This document shows, one piece after another, positions 25,243-33,882 of a DNA stretch of 64,000 bases (positions are counted from its first letter, which is position 1; each line of letters starts with the position of its first letter). The translations under genes and the position numbers were made by a program. The DNA comes from Bacteroidota bacterium (GTDB taxonomy: Bacteria > Bacteroidota > Bacteroidia > Bacteroidales > WCHB1-69), in the NCBI GenBank assembly GCA_023413895.1, contig JAEZOU010000053.1:1-64000 (forward strand). The letters are read 5' to 3'. Below the pieces are notes generated by a model that worked only from the letters and a program-made list of their open reading frames with translations, ran no database searches and was not told the origin of the DNA.

Positions 25243-26987
25243 TAAAATCTATTTTTAAAGCGGTCACGGGTATCAGTATCTAAAGTTTTGGATAGCATCT
25301 CAATAGCATTTTCAGGAACTTCCTGAAGATCAAGAAGTAATAACCCATCTAAAGTATTGTTAAAATCAGGATCTAGATTGAAAGCTAAAAATTTCCCATT
25401 TAGTTGTGTGTATTTTTTGATAAGAATAGGAATTCCATAAAGCTCATCTTCTAGGTCTGCAACAAGTTTGTCTAATAGGTCAATATTGGGGATTGAGTCG
25501 ATATATTTTGCGATGTTTTTTACCTTTTCACCTTTAAAACCATTGATTGGAACGACAAATTTTGAGAATTGTGAATTTGAATTTCTTTTTTGAAGGTATT
25601 CTGCAATCAGCAGTTTTGAGGTTTCAGAGAAATTGTTAGAGATGGAAACAGGACCGATAAGGTAGCGGCAATTTTCATATTTAAGCAGAACGTGCATAAT
25701 CCCTTTCCAAAGAGTGACCAATGAAGAAGCTTTTTTCTGGTATTCTTTAACTATAAACGAGCGTCCTAATTCAATGGATGAGGATAACATATTATGAATT
25801 TGGGGTTTCATTTTAAATAGAGAATAAGTGTAGAAACCTTTGATTCCTTGTGTTTTAAGAATTTCTTCGCCAATTCCTAATCTATATGCTCCTACAATTT
25901 TTTTTGCAGCGTTATCCCAAATGAAAAGTTGGTGATAGTGGGCGTCATATTTATCAATATCAGTTGCAAGATTTGTACCTTCGCCAATTTCGCGGAATGT
26001 GATTTCTCGCAACCTTCCAATTTCCTTCATTACATAATTCAACTTTTGTGTTGCTACAAATAAAACTGAGAAATTTCCTTGCTCAAATAGGGTGAATTTG
26101 GGTCTCAAGAGTTCAACTTCAGTTTCCAATTGTGCAGTATCGTTTTCTGCAATAGGTTCTTGTTTAATTCTAGTTGTATCTTTTTTAGCGTTGTGTGATT
26201 TATGTTGAAGAATATAGACGTTTGTTCTTAATAAATTAGATAGTTGTTTGAGAGTGAGATTTTGAGTTTTTGTTGGATAAATAGGCGATCCCATCTCAAC
26301 TTTTACGGTTGAGTCGTATTTGTTTACTAATTCTCGCGCAAGCATTAGGGTACGAATGCGAGGATGAATTAGGCCTAAAAGATGAAATGGAAGTGAATTT
26401 TTGCCCGATAAAAATAGGGGGACAACGGGTGCATTTGATCTTTGAATCAGTTTGATGACAGAAATTGGCCACTCGCGGTCAGTAATTTGAAAGCCATTGT
26501 GAAATGAGGAAACCTCTCCTGCGGGGAAAAGCATCATTGCACCACCATTTTCCAGATGATTGATTGCAGAACGAATTCCATTAAGGTTTTTACTACTTGT
26601 TGAATCAAAAGGGTTTACATCAATAAAAAATTGTCGAAGCGGAACCATTCTTGAAAGAAGAAAGTTTCCCATAAATTTGATGTCCGGTCTGATTTGGGAA
26701 AGTAAACTAATAAGAACAACTCCATCTAATGCGCCTGTTGGATGATTACAAATAAAAATAACACTACCAGTTTTTGGTATATCACTTATATGTGTTTCAT
26801 CAAATATTGTTTTAATCTTTTGATTCTTAAGATATTGAATTGTTACATTGTTTCCTTTAAGATGTTCAACCTCTTCATAGACACGATTTAGCTCATCAAT
26901 TTGTAAAAAATTGAAGATCGGTTTGGCGATTCCTTTTACGAAGGCATTTCTACCCTTTAATATTTCCTCTTTATCAATGAGTTTCAT
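25242..26987 (-). CDS. Two-domain aminolipid synthase, OlsF-like (O-acyltransferase plus N-acyltransferase)
   Basis: The 581-residue fusion joins a PlsC-type lysophospholipid acyltransferase domain (about 70-270) to a GNAT-like domain (about 300-500) of the ornithine-lipid N-acyltransferase type. The first has CNHPTGALDG (H82 to D88, with five residues between them instead of the usual four) and LFPAGEVSS (E158). The second shows LREITFREIGEGT, YRLGIGEEI and SSIELGRSFI, as in OlsB/GlsB. Fusions in this order are known as OlsF and make ornithine lipids; separate GlsA/GlsB in Bacteroides make glycine lipids. I infer synthesis of an amino-acid membrane lipid, substrate undetermined. Own promoter upstream; rimM follows, overlapping by one base. 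Confidence 0.78.
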   Translation of the reverse strand: MKLIDKEEILKGRNAFVKGIAKPIFNFLQIDELNRVYEEVEHLKGNNVTIQYLKNQKIKTIFDETHISDIPKTGSVIFICNHPTGALDGVVLISLLSQIRPDIKFMGNFLLSRMVPLRQFFIDVNPFDSTSSKNLNGIRSAINHLENGGAMMLFPAGEVSSFHNGFQITDREWPISVIKLIQRSNAPVVPLFLSGKNSLPFHLLGLIHPRIRTLMLARELVNKYDSTVKVEMGSPIYPTKTQNLTLKQLSNLLRTNVYILQHKSHNAKKDTTRIKQEPIAENDTAQLETEVELLRPKFTLFEQGNFSVLFVATQKLNYVMKEIGRLREITFREIGEGTNLATDIDKYDAHYHQLFIWDNAAKKIVGAYRLGIGEEILKTQGIKGFYTYSLFKMKPQIHNMLSSSIELGRSFIVKEYQKKASSLVTLWKGIMHVLLKYENCRYLIGPVSISNNFSETSKLLIAEYLQKRNSNSQFSKFVVPINGFKGEKVKNIAKYIDSIPNIDLLDKLVADLEDELYGIPILIKKYTQLNGKFLAFNLDPDFNNTLDGLLLLDLQEVPENAIEMLSKTLDTDTRDRFKNRF

Positions 26988-27048
26988 TAGTTATCGGCCC
27001 AATTATTTTAGATAATGTAATGTCTTAAAAAGTGTTAAAAGCAAACTG

Positions 27049-27080
27049 CAAAGATATATTTTTTTACCATATAAAGGCAA
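27049..27080 (-). promoter_or_regulatory. Promoter of the OlsF-like gene and rimM
   Basis: On the minus strand TTG (27080-27078), a 21-bp spacer and TATCTTTG (27056-27049). The start falls near 27044, giving a leader of about 57 nt. The rest of the gap to 27198 is AT-rich with nothing clear. Confidence 0.7.
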
Positions 27081-27198
27081 GAAAGTCGCAACTGAACCAA
27101 TAAAATTCAGATTTTTATTAGTAGAATAATGTAAAATATTGATTTCTAAAAAAATATAGTATAAATATTTCTATTTTTCTGATTTCTTTTAGCATAAT

Positions 27199-27783
27199 CT
27201 ATTTTTCAAGCCATTCGGGGTGTGCGTAAGGTTTATCTTCCAAGTTGAATTTCCCTGGAAATCTACCTTTCATACCATAATAAAATTTTTCAATTTCTAC
27301 TAAATCTTCTTCATAATTTCCAGTGGGAAATATTACTTTTCCTACACCACCTTTTCGAGAGACGTAGTCAAGGTATCCCAATACAATAGGTACATTAGCT
27401 TGAGTAGCAATGGTATAAAATCCTCTTTTCCATTTTGTTACCTTTTTTCGAGTACCTTCCGGTGAGATTAGTAAAGCAATCTCTTTATTGTTTTCCAAAA
27501 TGGAGAGGGTATCTTCCATAAAATGGCGAGGATTTTGTCGGTTTACGGGGTGAGCACCGCAAGCTCGAAGTAGATAGTTCAGTGGAAAAACAAATGCCTC
27601 TTTTTTGATGAGAAATGCTGTTTTAACCCCCATTGCAATAAGGGCAAACTTGCCAATTACGAAATCGCGCCAACTTGTATGCGGGGCGAATAGTATAATG
27701 CACTTTTTCGCTTCTGGCGGAATGTTGGTTGTGTCAATTTCGTAATTGAATAAAGCAAGTAATTTTTTGCAAAATTTTCTCAT
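27199..27783 (-). CDS. PlsC-like 1-acylglycerol-3-phosphate acyltransferase
   Basis: The 194-residue acyltransferase domain protein has the catalytic H-x4-D motif in APHTSWRDF, the acceptor-binding SPEGTRKKVTKWKRGF block and a PIVLGYLDY segment. This compact form lacking a long membrane anchor is common in Bacteroidota. I use ATG 27783, one base after the previous stop; the longer frame from 27822 overlaps that gene. The likely role is acylation of a lysolipid at the inner membrane, and the acceptor is not certain. Confidence 0.82.
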   Translation of the reverse strand: MRKFCKKLLALFNYEIDTTNIPPEAKKCIILFAPHTSWRDFVIGKFALIAMGVKTAFLIKKEAFVFPLNYLLRACGAHPVNRQNPRHFMEDTLSILENNKEIALLISPEGTRKKVTKWKRGFYTIATQANVPIVLGYLDYVSRKGGVGKVIFPTGNYEEDLVEIEKFYYGMKGRFPGKFNLEDKPYAHPEWLEK

Positions 27784-27784
27784 T

Positions 27785-28684
27785 TTATATTTCTTTAAGT
27801 ATCCACCCATTGGAGGAGACAATTAATTTGGAAGAAACGCCCAATTTAAGGGTTTTATTGTCTTTGCTATGGCCTACAGGAATGTTAAATGCAATAGGAA
27901 AATCATATTCTTGACAATGTTCCTTTATTATCTCTTCAGCAGTATGTCCGAAAGGAATTGTATTATCGTGCATATCACTCATTCCTCCTACAATTAAACC
28001 TGCTAAATGTTCAAATTTTCCAGCTCTTTTAAGTGCAACAATCATTCTATCAATATGATATAAATATTCGTCAAGGTCTTCAAGAAATAGAATTGAACCA
28101 TTAGTATTTATGTCGGACGATGATCCAAGCATAGAATATATGATGGATAGGTTTCCGCCGACTATTTTCCCGACAGATGTTCCGTATTGATTGTAAGGGT
28201 GGTTATGGCCGTCGAGTTCCATCTTTTTTCCTGTAAGTGCGTCGAATAGAGCGTTGCAGTTGTCGAGAGTTTCTTCGCACATAGAGATTGGCATTGTAGA
28301 GTGAAGAGATGCGGAAATGTTTTGTGAGGCTAAATGGGAATGAAAAACGGTAAAGTCGCTGTATCCGCATAGCCATTTAGGATTTTCATGGAAGTGCGAA
28401 AAATCGATTTTATCAATGATGCGAGCAGAACCATAGCCGCCGCGGGCACTCAAAATGGCCTTAATGTTAGGGTTGTCAATCATTGCTTGAAAGCTTTGTC
28501 GTCGTATTTCGTCGCTGCCTGCGAATTGATGTTCTTCTGCGAAAAGGTTAGGAGCGAAGACAACACGAAACTCTTTGTTCTCAAGCCAATTAATAGAAAA
28601 TTGCAGCTCCTCCAAACTGATTTTGCGTGCAGGAGCTACAATTCCAATGGTGTCACCCGGCTGAAGATAAGGAGGAATTATCAT
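27785..28684 (-). CDS. LD-carboxypeptidase (peptidase family S66)
   Basis: S66 peptidases remove the terminal D-alanine from tetrapeptide cell-wall fragments during recycling; a branch (MccF) inactivates microcin-like compounds. The 299-residue protein starts with LQPGDTIGIVAPARKI and has the RGGYGSARI loop and the nucleophile serine in CGYSDFTVFH. It ends with the Glu/His-containing C-terminal half (LEDLDEYLYHIDRM, NIPVGHSKDN). There is no signal peptide, so it acts in the cytoplasm on recycled muropeptides. The start overlaps the SDR stop by 4 bp (ATGA). Confidence 0.9.
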   Translation of the reverse strand: MIIPPYLQPGDTIGIVAPARKISLEELQFSINWLENKEFRVVFAPNLFAEEHQFAGSDEIRRQSFQAMIDNPNIKAILSARGGYGSARIIDKIDFSHFHENPKWLCGYSDFTVFHSHLASQNISASLHSTMPISMCEETLDNCNALFDALTGKKMELDGHNHPYNQYGTSVGKIVGGNLSIIYSMLGSSSDINTNGSILFLEDLDEYLYHIDRMIVALKRAGKFEHLAGLIVGGMSDMHDNTIPFGHTAEEIIKEHCQEYDFPIAFNIPVGHSKDNKTLKLGVSSKLIVSSNGWILKEI

Positions 28685-29532
28685 AATGTAATTTTCTTTT
28701 CTTCAATAATTTGTTGAGTCAGTTTGCGTAAAAGTTTGCGTTGTGGACTGCTCAGAATTCGAGTGGGTATTTTTCTATTTTTCTGATTGGCGTGAAGTTG
28801 TCCCGTTACACCCTCTAATTCAGGATCCAATGCAAGCCTTATTGCTGTTGAAGCTCCTTGAAGAGGTGTTTTTATGAATGGACGGAAGAAAGTGTCACTC
28901 AGCCAATCAATGGTTTTGTTGTACATCCTAACGATAGGAGTATTAACAACTCCAGGATCGCTGCAATTTACGGTAATTCCCAATTCTTTCCACTTTTCAG
29001 CTGCATCTAAAGAGAAGTATAGAAACGCTAATTTGGAGTTGGAATAGGGGCGAAAACGATTGAAGAATTTTGGATAGGCAGGTTTGAAGAAATTCTCAGT
29101 AATTTTCCCCATTTTATAGGTAAGCGAAACGGTATTTACAATCCGAGAACCTGCTGGCATTAATGCTAACAATCGATGTGTTAAAATATAGTGTCCTAAA
29201 TAGTTAGTGCCAGCACAATATTCCAATCCTTCGATGGTTTCTCGGGGTTCTGGAGGCATTGCACCTGCATTATTGATTAATAATCTGATAGATTCATAGC
29301 GTTTTCTTATTTCCGCGACGAAATTATCAATAGACTGAAATTCAGAAAGATTCAATCCGATAAGTTCAATTTCTCCACCAGTTTCTTTTTTTAATGTTTC
29401 GCAAGCGGTGCGGTTTTTTTCGCTATTGGAGCCCGCCATAATCACCGTGTAGCCCTCTTTAGCTACAGCTTTGGTAATTTCCAATCCCATTCCACCACCA
29501 GCACCTGTAATAATTGCAACTCCTTTTTTCAT
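28681..29532 (-). CDS. Short-chain dehydrogenase/reductase
   Basis: The 283-residue classical SDR resembles retinol-dehydrogenase-type enzymes. It has the nucleotide-binding TGAGGGMG (about 10-17), NNAG (about 88-91), an active-site serine in IVNTVSLTYKMG and the catalytic Y-x-x-x-K in RPYSNSKLAF. The substrate is unknown. It is translationally coupled on both sides, by TAATG to the aminotransferase and ATGA to the LD-carboxypeptidase. Confidence 0.85.
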   Translation of the reverse strand: MKKGVAIITGAGGGMGLEITKAVAKEGYTVIMAGSNSEKNRTACETLKKETGGEIELIGLNLSEFQSIDNFVAEIRKRYESIRLLINNAGAMPPEPRETIEGLEYCAGTNYLGHYILTHRLLALMPAGSRIVNTVSLTYKMGKITENFFKPAYPKFFNRFRPYSNSKLAFLYFSLDAAEKWKELGITVNCSDPGVVNTPIVRMYNKTIDWLSDTFFRPFIKTPLQGASTAIRLALDPELEGVTGQLHANQKNRKIPTRILSSPQRKLLRKLTQQIIEEKKITL

Positions 29533-30764
29533 TATTTAATGTTTTCAACAGCAACTTTGATGCGTCTGCAAGCTTCTTGTAATGCTTCTTCGGAGGTTGC
29601 ATAAGATAGACGAATACAATTGTCATCTCCGAAAGCAATTCCTTGAACGGTTGCTACATTTGCATCATATAATAGGTACATACTCAAATCTGTAGAGTTT
29701 GAGATGGTTGTTTTACCAAATTTTTCTGCGTAAACAGAATCTGAAGGTACATTTTTGCCATACAATGAAGATACAACAGGGAAGAAGTAGAATGCACCTT
29801 GAGGAAGGCGAGTTTCAAATCCTGGAACTTCTTGTAAAAGTTTGTAAACCATATCTCTGCGTTTCATAAAGATGCCGCGCATAGTTTCAATATCTTTCCA
29901 AATAGCAGGGGAAGATTCCATAGCTTTGATGGTTGCACGTTGTGCAATTGAGCAGGTTCCAGAGGTGATTTGACCTTGTAATTTTTGGCAAGCAGAAGCA
30001 ATTTGAGCGTCAGCAGCAATGAAACCAATTCTCCATCCAGTCATAGCGTAACCTTTAGCAACACCATTGATTGTGATTACGCGATCTTTTATTTCTGGGA
30101 ATTGTGCCAAACTTTCATGTTTGCCTACGAAATTGATATGTTCGTAAATTTCGTCTGCCATTACAAATACGTGTGGGTTTTCAACCAAAACGTCAGCTAT
30201 TGCGCGCAACTCTTCTTTTGTGTATAGCATTCCTGTTGGGTTTGAGGGACTGCTAAACATAATTAATTTAGTTTTCGGAGTAATCGTGTTACGAAGTTGT
30301 TGTGCAGTAACTTTGAAATCATTTTCCAATTTGGTTGGAACGTAAATGATTTTTCCTTCAGCTACTTCTGCAATAGCTTTGTAAGAAACCCAGTAAGGAG
30401 TTGGAATAATTACTTCATCTCCTGGGTTTACAAGAGCCATAACAACTTGATAAATAGATTGTTTTGCTCCGGTAGAAACCACGATTTGATTAGCGGCGAA
30501 TTCGAGGTTATTATCTCTTTTGAATTTTTCGCAAATTGCTTTTTTGAGTTCTGGGTAACCAGGAACGGGTGAATAGTGCGACCAGTTCTCGTCAATAGCT
30601 TGTTTTGCAGCCTCTTTAATCTCTTCAGGAGTGTTAAAATCTGGCTCTCCAATGCTCAAACTGATAACATCTTTTCCACTAGCTTTTAATTCGCGAGCAA
30701 TTTGTGTCATGGCTAAAGTTTCTGATTCAGCCATAGTTGCAACTCTATTAGATATGATTTTCAT
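29532..30764 (-). CDS. aspC: Class I pyridoxal-phosphate aminotransferase (aspartate aminotransferase type)
   Basis: The 410-residue enzyme is predicted to interconvert aspartate and oxaloacetate with 2-oxoglutarate or related acids. It has the N-terminal LSIGEPDFNTPEEIKEAA and the PLP phosphate region STGAKQSIYQVVM. SSPSNPTGMLYTKEEL, the PLP-lysine segment INGVAKGYAMTGWRIGF and the C-terminal CIRLSYATSEE with the substrate-binding Arg follow. The frame opens at 30803 but I choose ATG 30764 (MKIISNRVATM), because the promoter start falls near 30808. It is first in a four-gene operon. Confidence 0.9.
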   Translation of the reverse strand: MKIISNRVATMAESETLAMTQIARELKASGKDVISLSIGEPDFNTPEEIKEAAKQAIDENWSHYSPVPGYPELKKAICEKFKRDNNLEFAANQIVVSTGAKQSIYQVVMALVNPGDEVIIPTPYWVSYKAIAEVAEGKIIYVPTKLENDFKVTAQQLRNTITPKTKLIMFSSPSNPTGMLYTKEELRAIADVLVENPHVFVMADEIYEHINFVGKHESLAQFPEIKDRVITINGVAKGYAMTGWRIGFIAADAQIASACQKLQGQITSGTCSIAQRATIKAMESSPAIWKDIETMRGIFMKRRDMVYKLLQEVPGFETRLPQGAFYFFPVVSSLYGKNVPSDSVYAEKFGKTTISNSTDLSMYLLYDANVATVQGIAFGDDNCIRLSYATSEEALQEACRRIKVAVENIK

Positions 30765-30796
30765 TGCTTTTTTTATTTTAATTTTGTTAGATATGT

Positions 30797-30844
30797 TTTG
30801 CACTTTTTAGCGTGCAAAGATACAACTTTTAATAGGACGGACAA
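30797..30844 (-). promoter_or_regulatory. aspC operon promoter with an inverted repeat at the start site
   Basis: On the minus strand TTG (30844-30842), a 19-bp spacer and TATCTTTG (30822-30815). A perfect 7-bp inverted repeat, TTTGCAC (30797-30803) and GTGCAAA (30812-30818), overlaps the -7 box and covers the expected start near 30810. It may be an operator or a 5' hairpin. Confidence 0.65.
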
Positions 30845-31123
30845 CCTAATTTTTAGGATTTAAAATCAACCTTTGAAAGGTGTTGATGCATAATTTTTTA
30901 TCTTTAAAATTGTACGTTTTAATTGTTAATATCTCCGATTTTAAGTCCATTTTTTGAAAAGTTTTTTTCTTCTTATAGAATATTGTATTTTGATAAGATT
31001 AGAATAGATATGTGTAAATTACTAATTATCAATACTTTAATTTTGTTTTACCATGCTTATGCATGATTATTTTGTAGAAGAAAAATATTTTTTAAAGAGG
31101 TGTTTTGGTGTTGAAAAAATTAC
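30845..31123 (+). other. Non-coding stretch between the aspC and rpsO promoters
   Basis: There is no gene here. The sequence is very AT-rich. One imperfect inverted repeat (TCAACCTTT-G-AAAGG-T-GTTGA, about 30866-30886) and a short palindrome CATGC-TTAT-GCATG near 31051-31064 are the only structure I see. Confidence 0.45.
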
Positions 31124-31131
31124 TATTTTTG
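31124..31131 (+). promoter_or_regulatory. -7 box of rpsO
   Basis: TATTTTTG is followed by CAACCC, giving a start near 31136 and a leader of about 38 nt. The upstream TTTTG (31103-31107) is only 16 bp away, short for a -33 box. Confidence 0.6.
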
Positions 31132-31174
31132 CAACCCGAAAAAATAATGGAAAGTAATTAAAAGAAAAGTTATT

Positions 31175-31444
31175 ATGTATTTAACACCAGAAGTTAGAGG
31201 AGAAATTTTTGAAAAATATGGAAAAGGCGTAAAAGATACAGGTTCTCCTGAAAGTCAAGTAGCTCTTTTTACCCATAGAATTAAACATCTTACCGAACAT
31301 GTAAAACAAAATAAGAAAGACCTTGTTACCAAACGTTCTTTGATTAACTTGGTTGGAAAAAGAAAAAAGATGTTGGAATATTTGAAACAACAAGATATTG
31401 AGCGTTACAGAGCAATTATTAAACAACTTGGTTTAAGAAAATAA
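31175..31444 (+). CDS. rpsO: 30S ribosomal protein S15
   Basis: The 89-residue S15 is a primary 16S rRNA-binding protein of the platform. It contains the family segment TGSPESQVALFTHRIKHLTEH, followed by RRSLINLVGKRKKMLEYL with the first R read as K here, and ends IIKQLGLRK. It is followed by a clear terminator and then pnp, the same gene order as in many bacteria. Confidence 0.97.
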   Translation: MYLTPEVRGEIFEKYGKGVKDTGSPESQVALFTHRIKHLTEHVKQNKKDLVTKRSLINLVGKRKKMLEYLKQQDIERYRAIIKQLGLRK

Positions 31445-31468
31445 TCTCTTTATATATAAGAGGCTGAT

Positions 31469-31502
31469 AAAAAAGGCAATTCGTTTGAAGTTGCCTTTTT
31501 TT
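31469..31502 (+). terminator. Rho-independent terminator after rpsO
   Basis: AAAAGGCAA (31471-31479) pairs with TTGCCTTTT (31491-31499), with T residues continuing to 31502. Some transcription may still read into pnp. Confidence 0.85.
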
Positions 31503-31520
31503 CGTAAATAGACACAATGT

Positions 31521-31569
31521 GTTATACCACATATTAGTTGATTGGAAAATGTGAGGTTTTGTGTATAAC
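31521..31569 (+). promoter_or_regulatory. Inverted repeat in the pnp leader
   Basis: GTTATAC (31521-31527) is complementary to GTATAAC (31563-31569). Inside it CACAT (31528-31532) can pair with ATGTG (31549-31553), giving a 7+5 bp stem with a one-sided bulge about 34 bp before ATG 31603. In enterobacteria the pnp leader hairpin mediates autoregulation; a similar role here is a guess. I did not find a clean -7 box in this gap. Confidence 0.35.
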
Positions 31570-31602
31570 ATATTGATTTTTAATAATTTAACATATAAAA
31601 TA

Positions 31603-33810
31603 ATGATTGGAATTAGTAAAACTTTCAACCTTGCAGACGGTAGAGAAGTAACTATCGAAACAGGAAAATTGGCAAAACAAGCCGATGGTTCTGTGGTTGT
31701 GAAAATGGGAAATACTATGCTTTTGGCTACCGTTTGTACAAAAAAAGAGGCTGTTGAAAATACAGATTTTATGCCTCTTCAGGTTGAATATCAAGAAAAA
31801 TATGCGGCAGTTGGTCGTTTCCCAGGCGGTTTCTTTAAAAGAGAAAGTCGTCCTTCAGAATATGAAATTTTGATAGCACGCCTTGTTGACCGCGCTTTGC
31901 GTCCTCTTTTCCCTGATAATTATCATGCAGAAACTCAAGTGCTTGTAACCCTTATTTCTGGAGATAAAAATAATCTTCCAGATGCATTGGCTTGCTTGGC
32001 AGCATCTTCCGCACTTGCTGTTTCTAATATCCCTTTCAACGGACCAGTTTCTGAAGTGAGAGTAGGTAGAATTGATGGTCGAATGGTCATTAATCCAACA
32101 GTTGAAGAGATGGAAAACTCTGATATTGACATGATTGTAGCAGCAACTATTGACAATATTATGATGGTTGAAGGTGAAATGAAGGAGATTTCAGAAGCTG
32201 ATATGGTGGACGCACTCAATTTTGCTCACGAAGCTATCAAAATTCAATGTCAAGCACAGTTAGACTTGGCTGCTCAAGTGGAAAAAGCATATCCTAAAAG
32301 AGAATATTGTCATGAAACCAATGATGAAGATTTGAGAAAAGCCGTTCACGAAGCTACGTACGATAAAGTGTATGCCGTAGCCAAATCTTTTATGGGTAAA
32401 CACGAAAGAAATGATGCTTTTGACAAGATTTTGGAGGAGTATTTGGAAACCATTCCAGAAGAGGAAAGAGATGAAAAGAAACCTATGGTGCAACGCTATT
32501 ATCATGATGTTCAATATGATGCAATGCGTGCAATGATTCTTAATGAAAGAGTTCGCTTGGACGGAAGATCTTTAGACCAAATTCGTCCAATTTGGATTGA
32601 AACAGGTTATTTACCATCTGCTCATGGTTCAGCCATCTTTACGCGTGGTGAAACCCAGTCTCTTTCAACTTGTACTTTAGGTACAAAATTAGATGAGCAA
32701 ACTATTGATGGTGCAGTTGTTGAAGGATCAAGTCGCTTTATTCTTCACTATAATTTCCCTCCCTTTTCTGTAGGTGAAGTGAAACGCATAGGTAGTGTAG
32801 GTCGTCGTGAAGTGGGACACGGAAACTTGGCGCACAGAGCACTTAAGCCAGTAATTCCATTCGATGATCCAGCTTTCCCATATACTGTTCGTTTGGTTTC
32901 AGATATTTTGGAATCTAACGGAAGTTCTTCAATGGCGACCGTTTGCGCAGGTACATTGGCGTTGCTCGACTGCGGCGTTAAATTGAAAAAACCAGTTTCT
33001 GGTATTGCTATGGGATTGATTACCGATGAGAAAACAGGAAATTATGCTATTCTTTCCGATATTTTGGGTGATGAGGACCATTTAGGAGATATGGACTTTA
33101 AGGTTTGCGGTACTGCTGATGGTATTACTGCTTGCCAAATGGATATTAAGGTGAATGGATTGTCTGCTCAAGTAATGGCAGAAGCATTGGCTCAAGCTTT
33201 AAAAGGACGCCTCTATATTTTGGACAAAATTAAAGAAGCAATGCCAGCTCCAAGAGAAGATTATAGAGATTTCGTTCCAAGAATCATTCAACTTTCAATT
33301 CCTCGCGAAATGATTGGTGCAGTAATTGGACCTGGTGGAAAAGTAATTCAAGAAATTCAAAGAGAAACCAATACAACTATCAATATTGAAGAGGTTGGAA
33401 ATTGTGGTGTTGTTGATGTAGCAGCCGCAAATCGCGAAGATATTGAAAAAGCTTTGGCACGTATTAAAGCAATTGTAACATTGCCAGAGATTGGTGAAGT
33501 TTATGATGGTAAAGTGAAAAACTTGGCAGCTTTTGGCGCTTTCGTTGAATTTTTACCCAATACAGATGGTTTACTTCACGTTTCAGAAATCTCTTATAAT
33601 AGAATAGAAAATGTAGAAGATGTGTTGAAAGTAGGTGACGAAATAAAAGTAAAATTGATTGCTATTGATGAGAAAACAGGAAAATATAAGCTTTCTCATA
33701 GAGCATTACTTCCAAAGCCAGAAGGTTGGACAGACGAGAAACCTGCCCGTCCTGCCCGCCCTGCAGGCCATCGCCCACACGGACATGGACCTCGTAAACC
33801 GAAAGAGTAG
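31603..33810 (+). CDS. pnp: Polyribonucleotide nucleotidyltransferase (PNPase)
   Basis: PNPase degrades RNA 3' to 5' with phosphate and can add tails. The 735-residue protein has two RNase PH-like halves: RFPGGFFKRESRPSEYEIL in the first, and SGSSSMATVCAG-like (ESNGSSSMATVCAGTL) and GDEDHLGDMDFKVCGT in the second. A KH domain (MIGAVIGPGGKVIQEI) and an S1 domain (GKVKNLAAFGAFVEF... LLHVSEIS) follow. The tail is Pro/His/Arg-rich (ARPAGHRPHGHGP). The open frame begins at GTG 31561, inside the leader inverted repeat; ATG 31603 (MIGISKTF) gives a normal N terminus. Confidence 0.96.
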   Translation: MIGISKTFNLADGREVTIETGKLAKQADGSVVVKMGNTMLLATVCTKKEAVENTDFMPLQVEYQEKYAAVGRFPGGFFKRESRPSEYEILIARLVDRALRPLFPDNYHAETQVLVTLISGDKNNLPDALACLAASSALAVSNIPFNGPVSEVRVGRIDGRMVINPTVEEMENSDIDMIVAATIDNIMMVEGEMKEISEADMVDALNFAHEAIKIQCQAQLDLAAQVEKAYPKREYCHETNDEDLRKAVHEATYDKVYAVAKSFMGKHERNDAFDKILEEYLETIPEEERDEKKPMVQRYYHDVQYDAMRAMILNERVRLDGRSLDQIRPIWIETGYLPSAHGSAIFTRGETQSLSTCTLGTKLDEQTIDGAVVEGSSRFILHYNFPPFSVGEVKRIGSVGRREVGHGNLAHRALKPVIPFDDPAFPYTVRLVSDILESNGSSSMATVCAGTLALLDCGVKLKKPVSGIAMGLITDEKTGNYAILSDILGDEDHLGDMDFKVCGTADGITACQMDIKVNGLSAQVMAEALAQALKGRLYILDKIKEAMPAPREDYRDFVPRIIQLSIPREMIGAVIGPGGKVIQEIQRETNTTINIEEVGNCGVVDVAAANREDIEKALARIKAIVTLPEIGEVYDGKVKNLAAFGAFVEFLPNTDGLLHVSEISYNRIENVEDVLKVGDEIKVKLIAIDEKTGKYKLSHRALLPKPEGWTDEKPARPARPAGHRPHGHGPRKPKE

Positions 33811-33826
33811 TCTTATTCCTAAATAA

Positions 33827-33858
33827 AAAATCCCCGACAATTATGTCGGGGATTTTTT
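33827..33858. terminator. Bidirectional terminator between pnp and the type B cargo gene
   Basis: A 12-bp perfect stem AAAATCCCCGAC/GTCGGGGATTTT (33827-33838 with 33845-33856) has a 6-nt loop and A/T runs on both sides, serving both convergent genes. Confidence 0.93.
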
Positions 33859-33882
33859 TTACCTATAAATAATGTTGCGTTG

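Noticed and set aside
31935..32219. 94-codon antisense frame inside pnp, and similar long antisense frames in recG, gapN and the cargo genes
   Set aside because: They mirror codon bias of strongly coding sense genes, lack promoters and have low-complexity Ser/Thr/Ile composition.
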